A stretch of 64,000 bases of DNA, taken from Armigeres subalbatus (taxonomy: Eukaryota > Arthropoda > Insecta > Diptera > Culicidae). Under the pieces are notes generated by a model. That model did not search any database. It was not told where the DNA came from and saw only the letters and a program-made list of their open reading frames with translations. The position numbers and the translations under genes were made by a program. Location: assembly GCF_024139115.2 (NCBI RefSeq), contig NC_085139.1:7287533-7351532 (forward strand), in the 5' to 3' direction. Positions 54,160 through 64,000 of this stretch are shown here, one piece after another (within the stretch, counting starts at the first letter, position 1; each line of letters starts with the position of its first letter).

Positions 54160-54658
54160 AGCGTGGAGACCTGACCTTCTAAGAGGTTTTTTCCCAGAAC
54201 GGTGTCCCTGCAGGATTATCACCGCTTGTCGGAAGTTTACTTCCGCAAAGGGTCCAACTTAAAACGAAGGCACGGGTTCGAGCAAAGATCGTAACGGAAA
54301 CAGTAGGTACAAGTAGCGCTTAGAAGCACTGTGGAAATTAGAATAGCTTCGGGTAGTATTAGAAACTTGGCCCCTGGTCCCTTTTGAATCAATAAAGTAA
54401 AAATAAAATAATATAAAATATGCTGAAAATAACATCTTATTGAATAGATGAATAGAAACTCCTTTCTGTGCACATAAAAAAAACCCTCTGAAATAGCTTA
54501 AGTTTTTGTTAAAAAACCTAGCAATACCAGCAATACACATTCCAAGATTTCATACAAAATTGTTATTTGGGTGCAAAAGTTAGGCCATCAACTTCAGCGC
54601 CACCAAATCTCTAGATCTTCCAAATCTATTGCCCAAAATAAAAATACTTATAGCTCAC
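54160..54658. other. Intronic sequence next to the first coding exon
   Basis: No repeat with clear ends is seen. A minus-strand frame at 54237-54540 is hydrophobic and has no domain. Confidence 0.45.
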
Positions 54659-54853
54659 CTCTTGGTCTTGCGTCGCGCACAAACCCGTCAGTTCGCCAAT
54701 TTTCTCCCGCGCCTCCTTAATCTCATGGTCCGGATTACGCTGGCCGTCTTCGTCCTGTTCATCTACAATACCTTCTGCCAGAACCTCCTGGGCAAAGCTG
54801 GTAATCTGACCCTTGACTTTGTTCAAACTATCGTTCAACTTGAGCCACGACAT
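54659..54853 (-). CDS. Gmap: First coding exon of a GMAP-210/TRIP11-like golgin
   Basis: The exon encodes 65 residues from MSWLKLNDSLNKVKGQITSF to TQDQE and ends at a good donor (GAG then GTGAGC) in phase 0. The N-terminal 25 residues form an amphipathic helix poor in charge on one face, like the curvature-sensing motif at the start of GMAP-210, which tethers small vesicles at the cis-Golgi. The pattern GQI..F...VLAEG and the following acidic stretch and coiled coil match that family's start. About 230 bp of plausible 5' UTR precede the ATG. The gene lies tandem to Dis3. The proposed next exon is 42 kb away at 12382-12480; the rest of the protein is outside the window. Identity rests on a short region. 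Confidence 0.65.
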
Positions 54854-55480
54854 ATTTTACAACCGGCAAAGGATCACCTTTCACCTATCAAAATCGCACA
54901 AAAATCACAATCACAAAACGACTTTACATCACTTATTCCGCGGATTCAAAAATACGTCCGAAACACCGATATTAATCCGGAACTTTTCACAACAAACGAG
55001 AATAAATTTTGCTGCAAATTCCCGTATCCGACACGTAAATCGAAAACATCAAAACAAAAACATCATCGTTTGAATTTGACGTTTCTCCGATGATTCGTTG
55101 CATTTTTTGCGTAATGCTGTCAGTTGATGTGCGATTGTGCTGTCAGTGCTCCTTGTATGAATCTGACGACTTCGTTTTTATAATCCATCTTCGTGTGAGG
55201 TGGCGCGAATTCAAATTCCCAAAACTTTATGGACATTATTTTCTGGACTTAATTAATCCGATATATTCTTCTGATGTTCCCCAGAAAATTATTTCAAATT
55301 TCCATGTGTTTTTTTTAAATATTATGATTTTTTTATACGCTGTTTCATGAAATTAAATGAGCAAAACATCAAAAAATGCATTAAAATTTGAGTAAATTTT
55401 TAATTTTATTCATTCTGTTTGCATTCTTATGCCCTAAAAATCCAACGGAATTATCGTCAAGACTCCTTGCTTTTAAACTT
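54854..55480. promoter_or_regulatory. Golgin promoter region and Dis3 3' end
   Basis: Between the golgin ATG and the Dis3 stop. A minus-strand AATAAA at about 55405-55412 is a likely Dis3 poly(A) signal. No TATA box is evident for the golgin gene. Confidence 0.5.
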
Positions 55481-58400
55481 TTATTTTTTTCCTGCAAAAC
55501 AAAAAGACTGCATTAGTTTGAATTCACCAGAATAAACAATTCAACAAATCCATACCTTTCTTGCTCTTTTTGGACACCTTCTCGGCGCCGTCGTTCACCG
55601 AATCGCCCTTTCGCTTCGTAACGCCGCTTGTCGCCTCCAATGGGGCCACGCTGAATCCCTCGATGTGTGGCGTGACGAGCTCGAACACCAACCGCTGGTG
55701 CTGCACGTTAGTCGAGTCCAAACTCAACCGAACCACGATCGGGTCGAACGCATGGAATTCCACCTCGCCGCAGGACTGTGTTTGCGTTTCCTCGTTGTAC
55801 ACAAAGGTCGGTCCGTCATTTTTAAGCTTCTCGTTGTTCTTCCCAGCTACGTAGATGGTACCCTCCAGGCCGTACTTGGGAATGATCACCTGGATGGCGT
55901 TTTTCTTGACGAATAGAATGTAGCCCTCCTCGTCCTCGGTGCGATCGCGGAAGAACAGATGGGTGTGGAGGGCTACCGAGGCGCGACCTGCATACTGGGC
56001 CATCCGGTTGCGGTAGTTCAGATTGTTGCAAAGTTGGGAGCTGGCTTGTTTGTCCAGAAGAGCCGGGTAGGTGGCATCGGCTCCAATGCAAGCAGCAAGC
56101 AAACGATGAACGATCACATCGGCGTAACGTCGGATTGGGGAGGTGAAGTGGGTGTAGATGGGCGAGGCGAGACCGTAATGGAAGTATTCTTGCTGTTGAA
56201 TGGTTCCGCTGATGAAATAGACGGCTTGCATCATGCATCGCGTCGCCAGGATTCGGAGCAAAGTGTTGAAATAGGGATTGTCCTTCTTGACGGCAAGGTC
56301 CAGACTAGTGGCCAATTTTTTTCCGCTCGAGGTGTCGATTTCGAACCCTTGGTAAGCTGCTGCCTTTTTAAGTGGATCGAAATTGGTATCCGGTGGACAA
56401 GGATGTCGACGCAGCATAGCACATTCGGGAAATTCTCGTTCGATTTTAGCCGCCACGGAAACGTTGGCGAGCAACATGAACTCTTCGACCATGGAGTTGG
56501 TGTCCAGGAGCTTTTTGGCCACGACATCGATGGGGTCGTGCGTTTCACTGTCGATGTTGAATCGGATTTCCGGAGAGGCCAGAACCAATGCTCCGTTGTC
56601 GATACGACGTTTTTTGAGAATTTTGGCTAACTTGTTCAGAAGCCTTAGCGATTTGGCGGTCTGATTCGTCTGCGTTGGGTCATCAATTATCAACTGCGCT
56701 TCCTGATAAGTCAAAGCTGCTTTCGATTTTATAACGGACTTATGGAATTTGGTATGGATTATATTTGCACCGTCATCCAATTCCCAGATACAAGAGAAGG
56801 CCAGACGTTCTTCACCTCCACGAAGCGAGCAAAGATTAGAACTGAGCACATCCGGTACCATGTCGATACGTTTGTCCACTAAATAGACTGTCGTTGCCCT
56901 CGAACCAGCTTCCTTATCTAATGGAGTTCCAGGCTTGATGAAATGCGTCACATCGGCGATGTGCACCCCAACCTCGATGTTTCCATTGTCAAGTCTTCGT
57001 GCGTGCAAAGCATCGTCAATATCCGTGCAACCGGGAGGGTCCACCGAACAGATTGTAATGTCCCTCAAATCGACTCGTTTTTTGTACTCATCCGGATCGA
57101 CGCTCCATGGAAGCTTGGGCAACTGAGCCTGTATTTCGGCCGAGAAACTTCCATGAGGGACATCATGCTCCAACAAAATTACCTCATTCTCCGTGTCCTT
57201 CTCTCCGATTCCACCTAGCGCTCTCACAAAGTGACCAATAGGGTACTTTGAATGTCTGGGCCAGTAGTCAATTGCCACCACAATCTTCTGCGTGATCAGT
57301 TGTGCCGATTGGCGAGTCTCAACTCGGATCCGAGGAATATTTCGATCAGATGCTATGAACAAATGCCGAGTCGACGATGCCATCGGATTGGCGGCCAATA
57401 TGCCGCAATACTGACGCCACTTTCGCTTAATGATGCCAACAACTGCTGCAGTTGGGACCCTTTCTGTGTCCTCCTTCTGTTCAAACTCGGGATCCGCAGT
57501 TTCCACCGCTTCGTTATCAACCGCTTGCTCATCCACCAGAACCACACCACTCGGACATTTCCATTCGCTTTTCGGCAGCAATTTAACAGCCACCACGTCC
57601 CCATCGACGGCTCGATTTAGATTCAACCTGCCCTGAATCAAAACTGGTTCTTCGATGCTTTCCACTCGCACATTTCCCTCGAGAAAATTATCTCTCGATG
57701 CGAAGAAACTACCCTGCAACAACTCTCCTTTCTTAATGCCCTCGTGAATCTGCGTGGTCGTCAGATGCGAAGGAAATATAATCTTCGATTGATCCTGCCA
57801 TTTTTCGGTGTTGAACACTTTATCCCTCAGTTCCGGATGCGCACTCAGCGATGCCACATAATCCGCCACCGACGAAACGAGTAGCCCATCCTCTTTCGCT
57901 TTCCGCCTGTTCTCCGCATCATCCGTCAACACAACCACTCTCACCTTATTCTTTGAATCCTCCTGCCGGATGTGCTTCCCGTACCAAACGGCTGCCCTCC
58001 GAATCATCCTGTCGTTCCGATCGTTGGCCGACTCTCCAACCCCCTTGCCCAAATACGTATCCCGGTGGTGCTCATTCACAAACGTAAAGAACCGTCTTCC
58101 CGGATCACCCACAATCTTGCGCAGCCGTTTGAAAATCGCCGGACTCCGGTGGCGCACCTCGTCCAGTACCGTGCTTAGCACGATCACATTCCGGATGGCC
58201 TCCGACTCCAGAAAATCAATTTGATACAAAATTATATTCGTATCCAGCATCAGGTAGTGCGGTCCAGGGAAAACGGTGCTGCAAAATTCCGGCTTCCGGT
58301 CCAAAGTCGTTCTCGATTCGGTTAGCAGACCGCACAAACCGCACGAAGCGATCCCACAGGCGATATCATCCCGCAGGTAGTGCTCGCGAACAACTTTGAT

Positions 58401-58503
58401 TATCCCACCTGAAACACGAATTGGTGAGGAAATTTCCGTAACCTTGTTGCATGCGCTTATTACCTTTTCTGGTTTTCTTCATAAAAACCCGATTTGTTAA
58501 CAT
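55481..58503 (-). CDS. Dis3: Dis3/Rrp44, catalytic subunit of the RNA exosome
   Basis: Three exons: 58464-58503, 55556-58408 and 55481-55491, with introns of 55 and 64 bp and consensus GT-AG ends, giving 967 residues (family about 960-980). It degrades and processes RNA 3' to 5' as the active exosome subunit and also cuts internally. The CR3 cysteines are in CGIASCGLC at 31-39. The PIN domain starts at MLDTNII with Asp69; further acidic residues are in TDDAENRR. Two cold-shock domains follow. The RNB nuclease centre is [10 protein letters not shown] at about 470-479, then the [20 protein letters not shown] motif, and an S1 domain near the end. The tail KKSKKGKK is a likely nuclear signal. Reading through the last donor would give a slightly longer hydrophobic tail; splicing to the tiny last exon gives the usual lysine end. 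Confidence 0.95.
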
Positions 58504-58582
58504 TTTGATGCGATTTTTGTACGAATTTAGCGAAGATATGCGTACGCGGTTTTGAAGTACCGATGTTTCTATTTACATAGAC

Positions 58583-58690
58583 TAACGCAAAATGAACTCC
58601 CCTAAGAAATTATGACGTTTGAGCGGGTCGCATAATGAACGCAAAATGAACTTTTGTTCGAGAAAACGACCCGCTCAAATGTCAAAATCC
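58583..58690 (+). repeat. Dispersed short hairpin element near the Dis3 start
   Basis: TGACGTTTGAGCGGGTCG at 58612 pairs with CGACCCGCTCAAATGTCA at 58665. GCAAAATGAACTCCCCTAAG is shared with 35824-35915. Confidence 0.7.
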
Positions 58691-58883
58691 GTCGGGTGAG
58701 TGAATTCGATGAACTCCTGCATAAGTCTATTGAAGTTCGTCGCGTGGTTTTTTTTTTGTCGCAAATTGTCATTTGACGGATGACCGGCCAGCAAAATGCT
58801 GTGAGTATTACACGACTAAATTGAAAGCGGCAGAACTTAACTAATTGATCACGGATAAACCCAATTTACCCACACTGCAAATA

Positions 58884-59401
58884 CAGTATCCCCCCGCTTA
58901 TCCGGACTCGTTAGTCCGGATCTCGCTAATTCGGAATTTTCCGGATTAAAAAGTATCATCCACTCAGCGAACTGGACTATCGAAATTCATAACTGGCGCC
59001 TTATGAATATTCTACTGATTATTCCACCATCAGTGCTTCTTATACGCAGTTACCTCTTCGAATACCCAAGCGTCGATGGGCGTGTGGTCTACATATCGGC
59101 CTCCCGACCCCGACGTCCATGGTTTGAATCCAGTCTGCCGCACTTCACTTTTTTCAAATGAAAATCATCATTCATAAGGCAACATATTGAAATTCATACC
59201 GATTCCTTGTGGCAAATTTCCATAAGGCGTTTTATTGAAAATCGTACCCAGTGTCACCCATTTAAACACATTATGCTGTCAGTTTTCAAATTTGTGCTGT
59301 GATTTTGTTTTGGTTCATTTGTATGGATTTGACAGTCGGATTAACGAGAGAAGCCCCCGGTAGTCCGGTCATACATTTGTCGGATCAGCGGGGGTATACT
59401 G
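58884..59401. mobile_element. pogo-like MITE
   Basis: Ends CAGTATCCCCCCGCTTATCC and the complement of CAGTATACCCCCGCTGATCC, flanked by TA (58882-58883, 59402-59403). The CAGTAT...CCGCTTATCCG end is typical of the pogo/Tigger group. A tRNA-like block with a TGGTTTGAATCC B box lies at about 59060-59145. Confidence 0.8.
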
Positions 59402-59726
59402 TAATTCTAAGGTTGTTTAAATGAAACATTTTTAATCAGCTGGCAACCTTGACTGACATGTCTTCGGATTAATTACAGAATCCAGCTTCAAACTGTAAAC
59501 ATCACCGCTAGCGTTGTGTGTGAATCGGCAAGATCAACAAAACTCTGCAAATTTGTTAAAAAATAATTCCTAATAAATGTTGTAGAATAGTTTGATTGGT
59601 TTAATCGGTAGAAAGTGTTCGCGCCGCTTATATTAACAATACATTTTAGCTTGAAAACAGTAATTCTAGCTAGGTATTTGCCAACCGCATCCAAACGTTT
59701 GAGGTTAGAATCGCACCCGCGTAAGA

Positions 59727-62483
59727 ATGGATTTCAGTGCGCTACTGCAGCAGGCACAGAAGCTGACCCACGAAACGCAGGTTTCCGATGACCTGCCACG
59801 GGTGGAACGCACCCTACCTCAGGTGCTGCAAGCGACCCAGGAGCTGCACTCCAGAGTATCGCAGACCGGAGCGCAGGACATGCAAGCGTGAGTCCTTTTG
59901 AGAAGTTCACTGCAGGGCTGGTTGCGCTCTTCGTTTTGTTTGATCTCAAGATCATCTCACATTGGTTTTCTTTTCCGTTTAGGCACATCCTGCTGGGTCA
60001 CAAAGGGATCGATTTGCCGAAGATTTCACAAAAACTGGAAACGCTGAGTTCGCGGAAAACGTTCGAACCGTTGGATCCAATTTCTACGACTGATATTCAG
60101 AGTTTCCTCCGAAACGAAAAGGAGAATGCCATTTTATCGGTAATCGAGGAAGTGCATAAAAATTCCTACCAGGCGGCTCAAAACCAGAAATGGGAACATA
60201 CGATGAACGATTGGAAACTGGAGAAGGTAAAGCTGATGAATGCTTTGATTGGTCCGTCGCAAAATTGGATCGACATTCGCAAGGGTCCCGAACAAACGAT
60301 CTTGAACGAAAGTACCTTCGGAGGACGTTCGTCGTTGAACAACCAGGAAATGGCCTACGCCCGCGAGGTGTATGAGTACAATAAATTGGTCAACGAGGGC
60401 GCCATGCGGCCTTCGTTGGTGCAGCGGTTTGCTCAGGTGGCGGAAAGTTTTAACGACTCGAAAGTGAACGACATCTGGGAGATTATGAAGTACATGACGA
60501 ATGTGACGCCGAGTCCGCGGACGCAGGATCCCCTGAGGGCACGTTGCACCCAAACGCAGTTTATCGAGCAGGGCAAGCGATATTTGGAGAATCGGTACAA
60601 GTTGTTCATGCAGACGGTCATTTCGGAGCACCTGCGAGATGCCCAACGTGGCGGTATTCCGAGCGTTCTGAATTTGGTTGGATCGTTCGTTGGGCTGAAG
60701 TTCGCCAATCAGAACAATTCCACATTTATCGGTTTGCAGGATGGTCACGTAGATGGAAAGCCCCTTTGGCCAATGGTTTACTACTGCCTGCGGTGCGGAG
60801 ATATAAATTCTGCGTTGAAATGCATGCAGATGGCTGGTCCCGGACATGACGATTTCATTGCTATTTTGGAGGAGAAATGTAGGAAGCCAGGCCAGAAGGT
60901 AAACCCAAAGCTGGAGTTCCAGATTCGGATGCAATATAAGCGTCAGATTAGGAATGCGATCGACCCTTATAAACGGGCCGTTTATTGCATTATCGGCTGT
61001 TGCGACATTCAGGAGCAGCACCCGGAGGTAGCCAAGAGTTCCGATGATTTCTTATGGATTCAGTTGTCATTGATTCGGCCCGAATCGGATGACAATTCGG
61101 AACATTTGACCTACTCGGCCCTGCAGGCCATGATTTTGGAACAGTACGGCGAGAAGCACTTCAATGCCACCGATCAACCACATTTGTACTATCAGGTGTT
61201 GGCCTTGACCGGTCAGTTTGAGGCTGGCATTGAGTTCCTGGCAAGGTTTGACAAGTATCGTGCTCATGCCGTTCATATCGCTCTGGCAATGAGCGAGCTG
61301 CACATGATTGGTGGTCCTCGGAATCTGCAAGAGCCGCTGTGTAAGTAAATGTAATTAAATTGAGAAAGTCCTGCTAATAGAATTCGTGTTCCTTTTTTGC
61401 AGTGTCGGTTGATATAGAAGATCCGCAACCCATGCGTCGGTTGAACATCGCCCGTTTGATTATGCTCTACGTGAAAAAGTTCGAAATAACGGATCCGGCT
61501 GAAGCTCTGCAGTATTTCTTTTTCCTTCGTAGTTTACGCGACACTGAGGGTCGCAATTTGTTCCTAGTGTGCGTCTCCGATTTGGCTATTGAATGCCGAG
61601 ACTTTGATTTGCTGTTCGGCAAAATGCAGCGCGACGGAATTCGTTCCCGGGGACTGATAGACCAATTCGAAAGTAGCCATATTGATGCAAAGATGGCATG
61701 TGAAATGATCGCTGAGGAGTTCGTTAAGAAGGGAATGTTCGAGGATGCCATTAAACTGTTCGATTTGGCCGGCAACCACGAGCAAGCTTTGCGTTACACA
61801 TCGATTTTGCTATCACAGGTAGTTCATCAACCGAACAAATCCGGGTCCCTACGGGAACGTTTGCAGCGCATGGCATTGGAGTTCACGGAACGGTACGCCG
61901 GGGCCGAGAAAAACTGTGATCCGCAAACTTGGTCAACGTTTAGTCTGCTGAAGGAACTGGTCATCTTTTTCGATCACTACCATAATAAAAATTATCAGCC
62001 GGCGCTGGAGGTTTTAGAACAAATTAAACTGGTTCCACTGAAGATGGCCGATTTGGAGGCATGCGTTCACAATTTCAAACGTCTTGGAGGCGAAGTTTGC
62101 AAGGTTATTCCGGATCTACTGTTGGCCACAATGGACATTGCTTACAACAAATACAAGCTTCTCAAGGGGAAGGATGAGTTGAACGAATTGAAGCTAAAGG
62201 TGAGTGTTTGTTCTCGTCAAGTTCGACACCTTCATTTTTTTCTTTACTTGATTTTTTATACGTTCTTCTTGAATCGTTTTTCCCCTCCACATTGCATTAC
62301 TGTATCAAAGAGAATAACCATCACTTATTGATAATGTTTTTGTATTCCTACATGATTGTTTAGCAACTAAACTACCTCCGCGAGCAGGCGAAGGCTCTGA
62401 CCAACATGGCAGCAACCGTTCCATATCGAATGCCCGGTGACACCAACAATCGACTCGTTCAAACGGAAATCCTTATGCATTAG
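59727..62483 (+). CDS. Nup93: Nucleoporin Nup93
   Basis: Four exons: 59727-59887, 59983-61340, 61403-62199 and 62364-62483, all with GT-AG ends and matching phases; 811 residues against about 820 in the family. It is a scaffold protein of the nuclear pore inner ring that links Nup205/Nup188 and Nup53 to the core and is needed for pore assembly. The N-terminus is the coiled and linear-motif region ([13 protein letters not shown]). The Nic96 domain follows, with landmarks [56 protein letters not shown] and LPLHYQ-like [16 protein letters not shown]. Starting at 59727 gives the family N-terminus; the frame through the first intron is not coding. It shares its upstream region with Dis3 and overlaps the 3' region of ARL2BP. 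Confidence 0.96.
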
Positions 62484-62527
62484 TGAATAAGACATGTGGT
62501 TAATGTTCACAAAACCAATTTCGTCCT

Positions 62528-62533
62528 TTTATT
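62528..62533 (-). terminator. Poly(A) signal of ARL2BP
   Basis: AATAAA on the minus strand 31 bases after the ARL2BP stop; it lies 3 bases from the Nup93 signal on the other strand. Confidence 0.7.
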
Positions 62534-62536
62534 GCC

Positions 62537-62542
62537 AATAAA
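62537..62542 (+). terminator. Poly(A) signal of Nup93
   Basis: AATAAA 54 bases after the Nup93 stop. Cleavage 10-30 bases downstream would make the transcript reach the last codons of ARL2BP on the opposite strand. Confidence 0.75.
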
Positions 62543-62563
62543 TCACATCCTTCTACCCTCTTC

Positions 62564-63094
62564 TTATTTCTGCTGCAGACCAGTCACGCTGAAATCCTTG
62601 CTTAGATCGTCGTACAGCCCCTCCTTGTATGCCTTGTAGTCCAGCACCATATCCTTGAAGGCCAGGAAGTCCGTCAACGTCGATAGCAGCTCGAAGATTT
62701 CCCCATCCAGTTGGGACTTTTTGGTTTCCAACTCGAGCGCAAACCTGTCCATGTCAAAGAAGCTCATCTTGTCATTCAAGCTCTCCACGATGAACGTCTC
62801 CACCAGACTGGTGTACTTCTGATATACTTCCGTGTAGACAATTTTGTTCTCTTCGCCCTGCTCGAACAGGTGATAGCAGCAGTCCATGAAGTGGTTGACC
62901 ATTGCCTGAAACGAAATAGAAAATTGTTGCCTTACGACTCTGAAGTGGTTAACTCAAACCCCACTAACCTGGAAGTCTTCGCCTATCACAATGTCTTCAA
63001 TATGTCCGATCACGGTGTCAAAGTATTCTGTTGAATTCTGTCGCTTGACTAGATTTTCCTCGAAATCCATGTTGATCTGGCGGTGGCCACTCAT
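62564..63094 (-). CDS. ARL2BP: ARL2BP (BART), ARL2-binding protein
   Basis: Two exons, 62969-63094 and 62564-62905, joined in phase 0 across a 63-bp intron; 155 residues (human protein 163). It binds GTP-loaded ARL2 and ARL3 and acts at centrosomes, cilia and mitochondria. The all-helical BART domain covers nearly the whole protein: FDTVIGHIEDIVIGEDFQ at the N-terminus, ENKIVYTEVYQKYTSLVETF in the middle, and TDFLAFKDMVLDYKAYKEG, the most conserved helix, near the end. The first ATG (63094) gives a short leader of eight residues before a second methionine that could also serve as start. Its 3' end is 80 bp from the stop of Nup93, which converges on it. Confidence 0.93.
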
Positions 63095-63442
63095 AAGTAA
63101 TAATTATTGATATAATTCCTTTGGCGTTTGTTCTATGCTGTACTGTATAGAAGGCGCACAAGGTGAGGTGCCGGTTGTCATAATAAACGAGTATCGCTTA
63201 TCCGTATCCATAGTAACTATGGTGTAAACAAATTTTGTTCAACAACAGGTTGTTTGCAGAAATCGCTCTCATAGATAACGAACAACGATAAAACAAAGAC
63301 AAAAACTGAATCATAACAACATAAAAAGGTGTTAGAATAGTAAGCCATGAATTAGTAATATGTACTCTGAGATACGGACGTTTCCAGATTTGTTCAGGAT
63401 GGTGCTGCAGAAATGCCTAGCAGATGGTAACTTTTCGGATAG
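63095..63442. promoter_or_regulatory. Upstream region of ARL2BP
   Basis: About 350 bp of unique-looking sequence between the ARL2BP start and an RTE-like insertion. No clear core promoter motif is seen. Confidence 0.45.
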
Positions 63443-63443
63443 G

Positions 63444-64000
63444 TTATTATTTATTTAATCAGACTAAGGCCGAAGTGGCCTGTGCGGTATATAAGAGTCT
63501 TCTCCATTCGGCTCGGTCCATGGCTACACGTCGCCAACCACGCAGTCTACGGAGGGTCCGCAAGTCATCTTCCACCTGATCGATCCACCTTGCCCGCTGC
63601 GCACCTCGCCTTCTTGTGCCCGTCGGATCGTTGTCGAGAACCATTTTCACCGGGTTACTGTCCGACATTCTGGCTACGTGCCCGGCCCATCGCAGTCGTC
63701 CGATTTTCGCGGTGTGAACGATGGATGGTTCTCCCAACAGCTGATGCAATTCGTGGTTCATTCGCCTCCTCCACGTACCGTCCGCCATCTGCACCCCACC
63801 ATAGATGGTACGCAGCACTTTCCTTTCGAAAACTCCAAGTGCGCGTTGGTCCTCCACGAGTATCGTCCAGGTCTCGTGTCCGTAGAGGACTACCGGTCTA
63901 ATTAGCGTTTTGTAGATTGTCAGTTTGGTACGGCGGCGAACTCTATTCGATCGGAGCGTCTTGCGGAGTCCAAAGTACGTACGATTTCCAGCCACTATGC
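63444..64000 (-). mobile_element. RTE-like LINE, 3' end, running off the window
   Basis: On the minus strand the 3' tail ATTAAATAAATAATAA follows a TGA at 63459-63461. The coding part, from AGNRTYFGLRKTLRSNRVRR to TAQATSALV, matches 25800-26347 almost residue for residue and is uninterrupted. The RT and endonuclease would lie beyond 64000. Confidence 0.9.

Larger units (their letters stand above)
12481..54658 (-). other. Proposed 42-kb intron of the golgin gene, filled with transposable elements
   Basis: The interval runs from the donor GTGAGC after the first coding exon to the acceptor TGCAG before the next. I found no convincing host exon inside it; nearly all recognisable sequence is transposable element or tandem repeat. 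Confidence 0.55.
58504..59726. promoter_or_regulatory. Divergent promoter interval of Dis3 and Nup93
   Basis: The two genes start 1.22 kb apart in opposite directions. Most of the middle is repeat (58583-58690, 58884-59401), leaving about 80 bp next to Dis3 and 320 bp next to Nup93 as unique sequence likely to hold the core promoters. I see no clear TATA box. Confidence 0.6.

Noticed and set aside
55524..55555. Dis3 C-terminus read through as [10 protein letters not shown]
   Set aside because: A GTATGG donor and a TTTTGCAG acceptor remove it and give the lysine-rich end usual for the family.
59888..59982. ATG-started N-terminus for Nup93 within the first intron
   Set aside because: The stretch is bounded by GTGAGT and TTTAG, and the upstream exon at 59727 supplies the family N-terminus in phase.
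60134..61021. 295-codon minus-strand frame opposite Nup93
   Set aside because: It is an antisense shadow of the Nup93 exon with no domain of its own.

Overview
This is a stretch of mosquito nuclear DNA, almost certainly from the genus Aedes. The evidence is spliced animal genes with short GT-AG introns, a Feilai-type tRNA-derived SINE with a GAAGAA tail, Juan-like (Jockey-clade) and R1-like LINEs, BEL/Pao and Ty3 LTR elements, and very dense MITEs and foldback repeats. All identifications come from reading the sequence and from family knowledge; no database search was possible.

Host genes. The gene-dense right end (54.6-63.1 kb) carries four genes: the first coding exon of a GMAP-210/TRIP11-like golgin (minus, 54659-54853), Dis3/Rrp44, the exosome nuclease (minus, three exons, 55481-58503), the nucleoporin Nup93 (plus, four exons, 59727-62483), and ARL2BP/BART (minus, two exons, 62564-63094). 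Dis3 and Nup93 are divergent across 1.2 kb that holds a pogo-like MITE. Nup93 and ARL2BP converge with their poly(A) signals almost touching. A small exon at 12382-12480 (minus) has good splice sites and a phase that fits the golgin exon. If they join, 12481-54658 is one 42-kb intron made almost wholly of transposable elements.

Layout, left to right. 1-1.4 kb is a decayed transposase-like gene. 1.4-12.4 kb holds MITEs, an RTE-like scrap, a LINE-derived short element with a 23-bp target duplication, a 1.06-kb foldback element, and a 3.9-kb hAT-like element with a coding-free LTR element (101-bp LTRs) inside it. 13.9-17.9 kb is a satellite array split by an RTE-like fragment, itself split by a 2.2-kb non-autonomous LINE with a 121-bp target duplication and a tandem-repeat core, itself split by a MITE: four nested layers. 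17.9-20.8 kb is an R1-like half-LINE (ORF1 plus the ORF2 tail). 23.1-26.4 kb is a near full-length RTE-like LINE with a 12-bp TSD. 26.4-31.8 kb is a Ty3-type LTR element. 32-37 kb holds repeated-phrase foldbacks, RT and Tigger scraps, Feilai SINEs and MITEs.

37.3-54.2 kb is a single Juan-like LINE broken into pieces by a 7-kb BEL/Pao element with near-identical 529-bp LTRs, a foldback element carrying a second half-LINE, a cluster of large palindromes, and a 1.5-kb minisatellite. The window ends inside another RTE-like copy.

Most points of interest lie in the elements: a shared internal deletion in two half-LINEs, a LINE-like insertion with a 121-bp duplication, a PHD-type finger at the start of a BEL gag, three MITEs with matching termini, and a very long TE-filled intron in a housekeeping gene.
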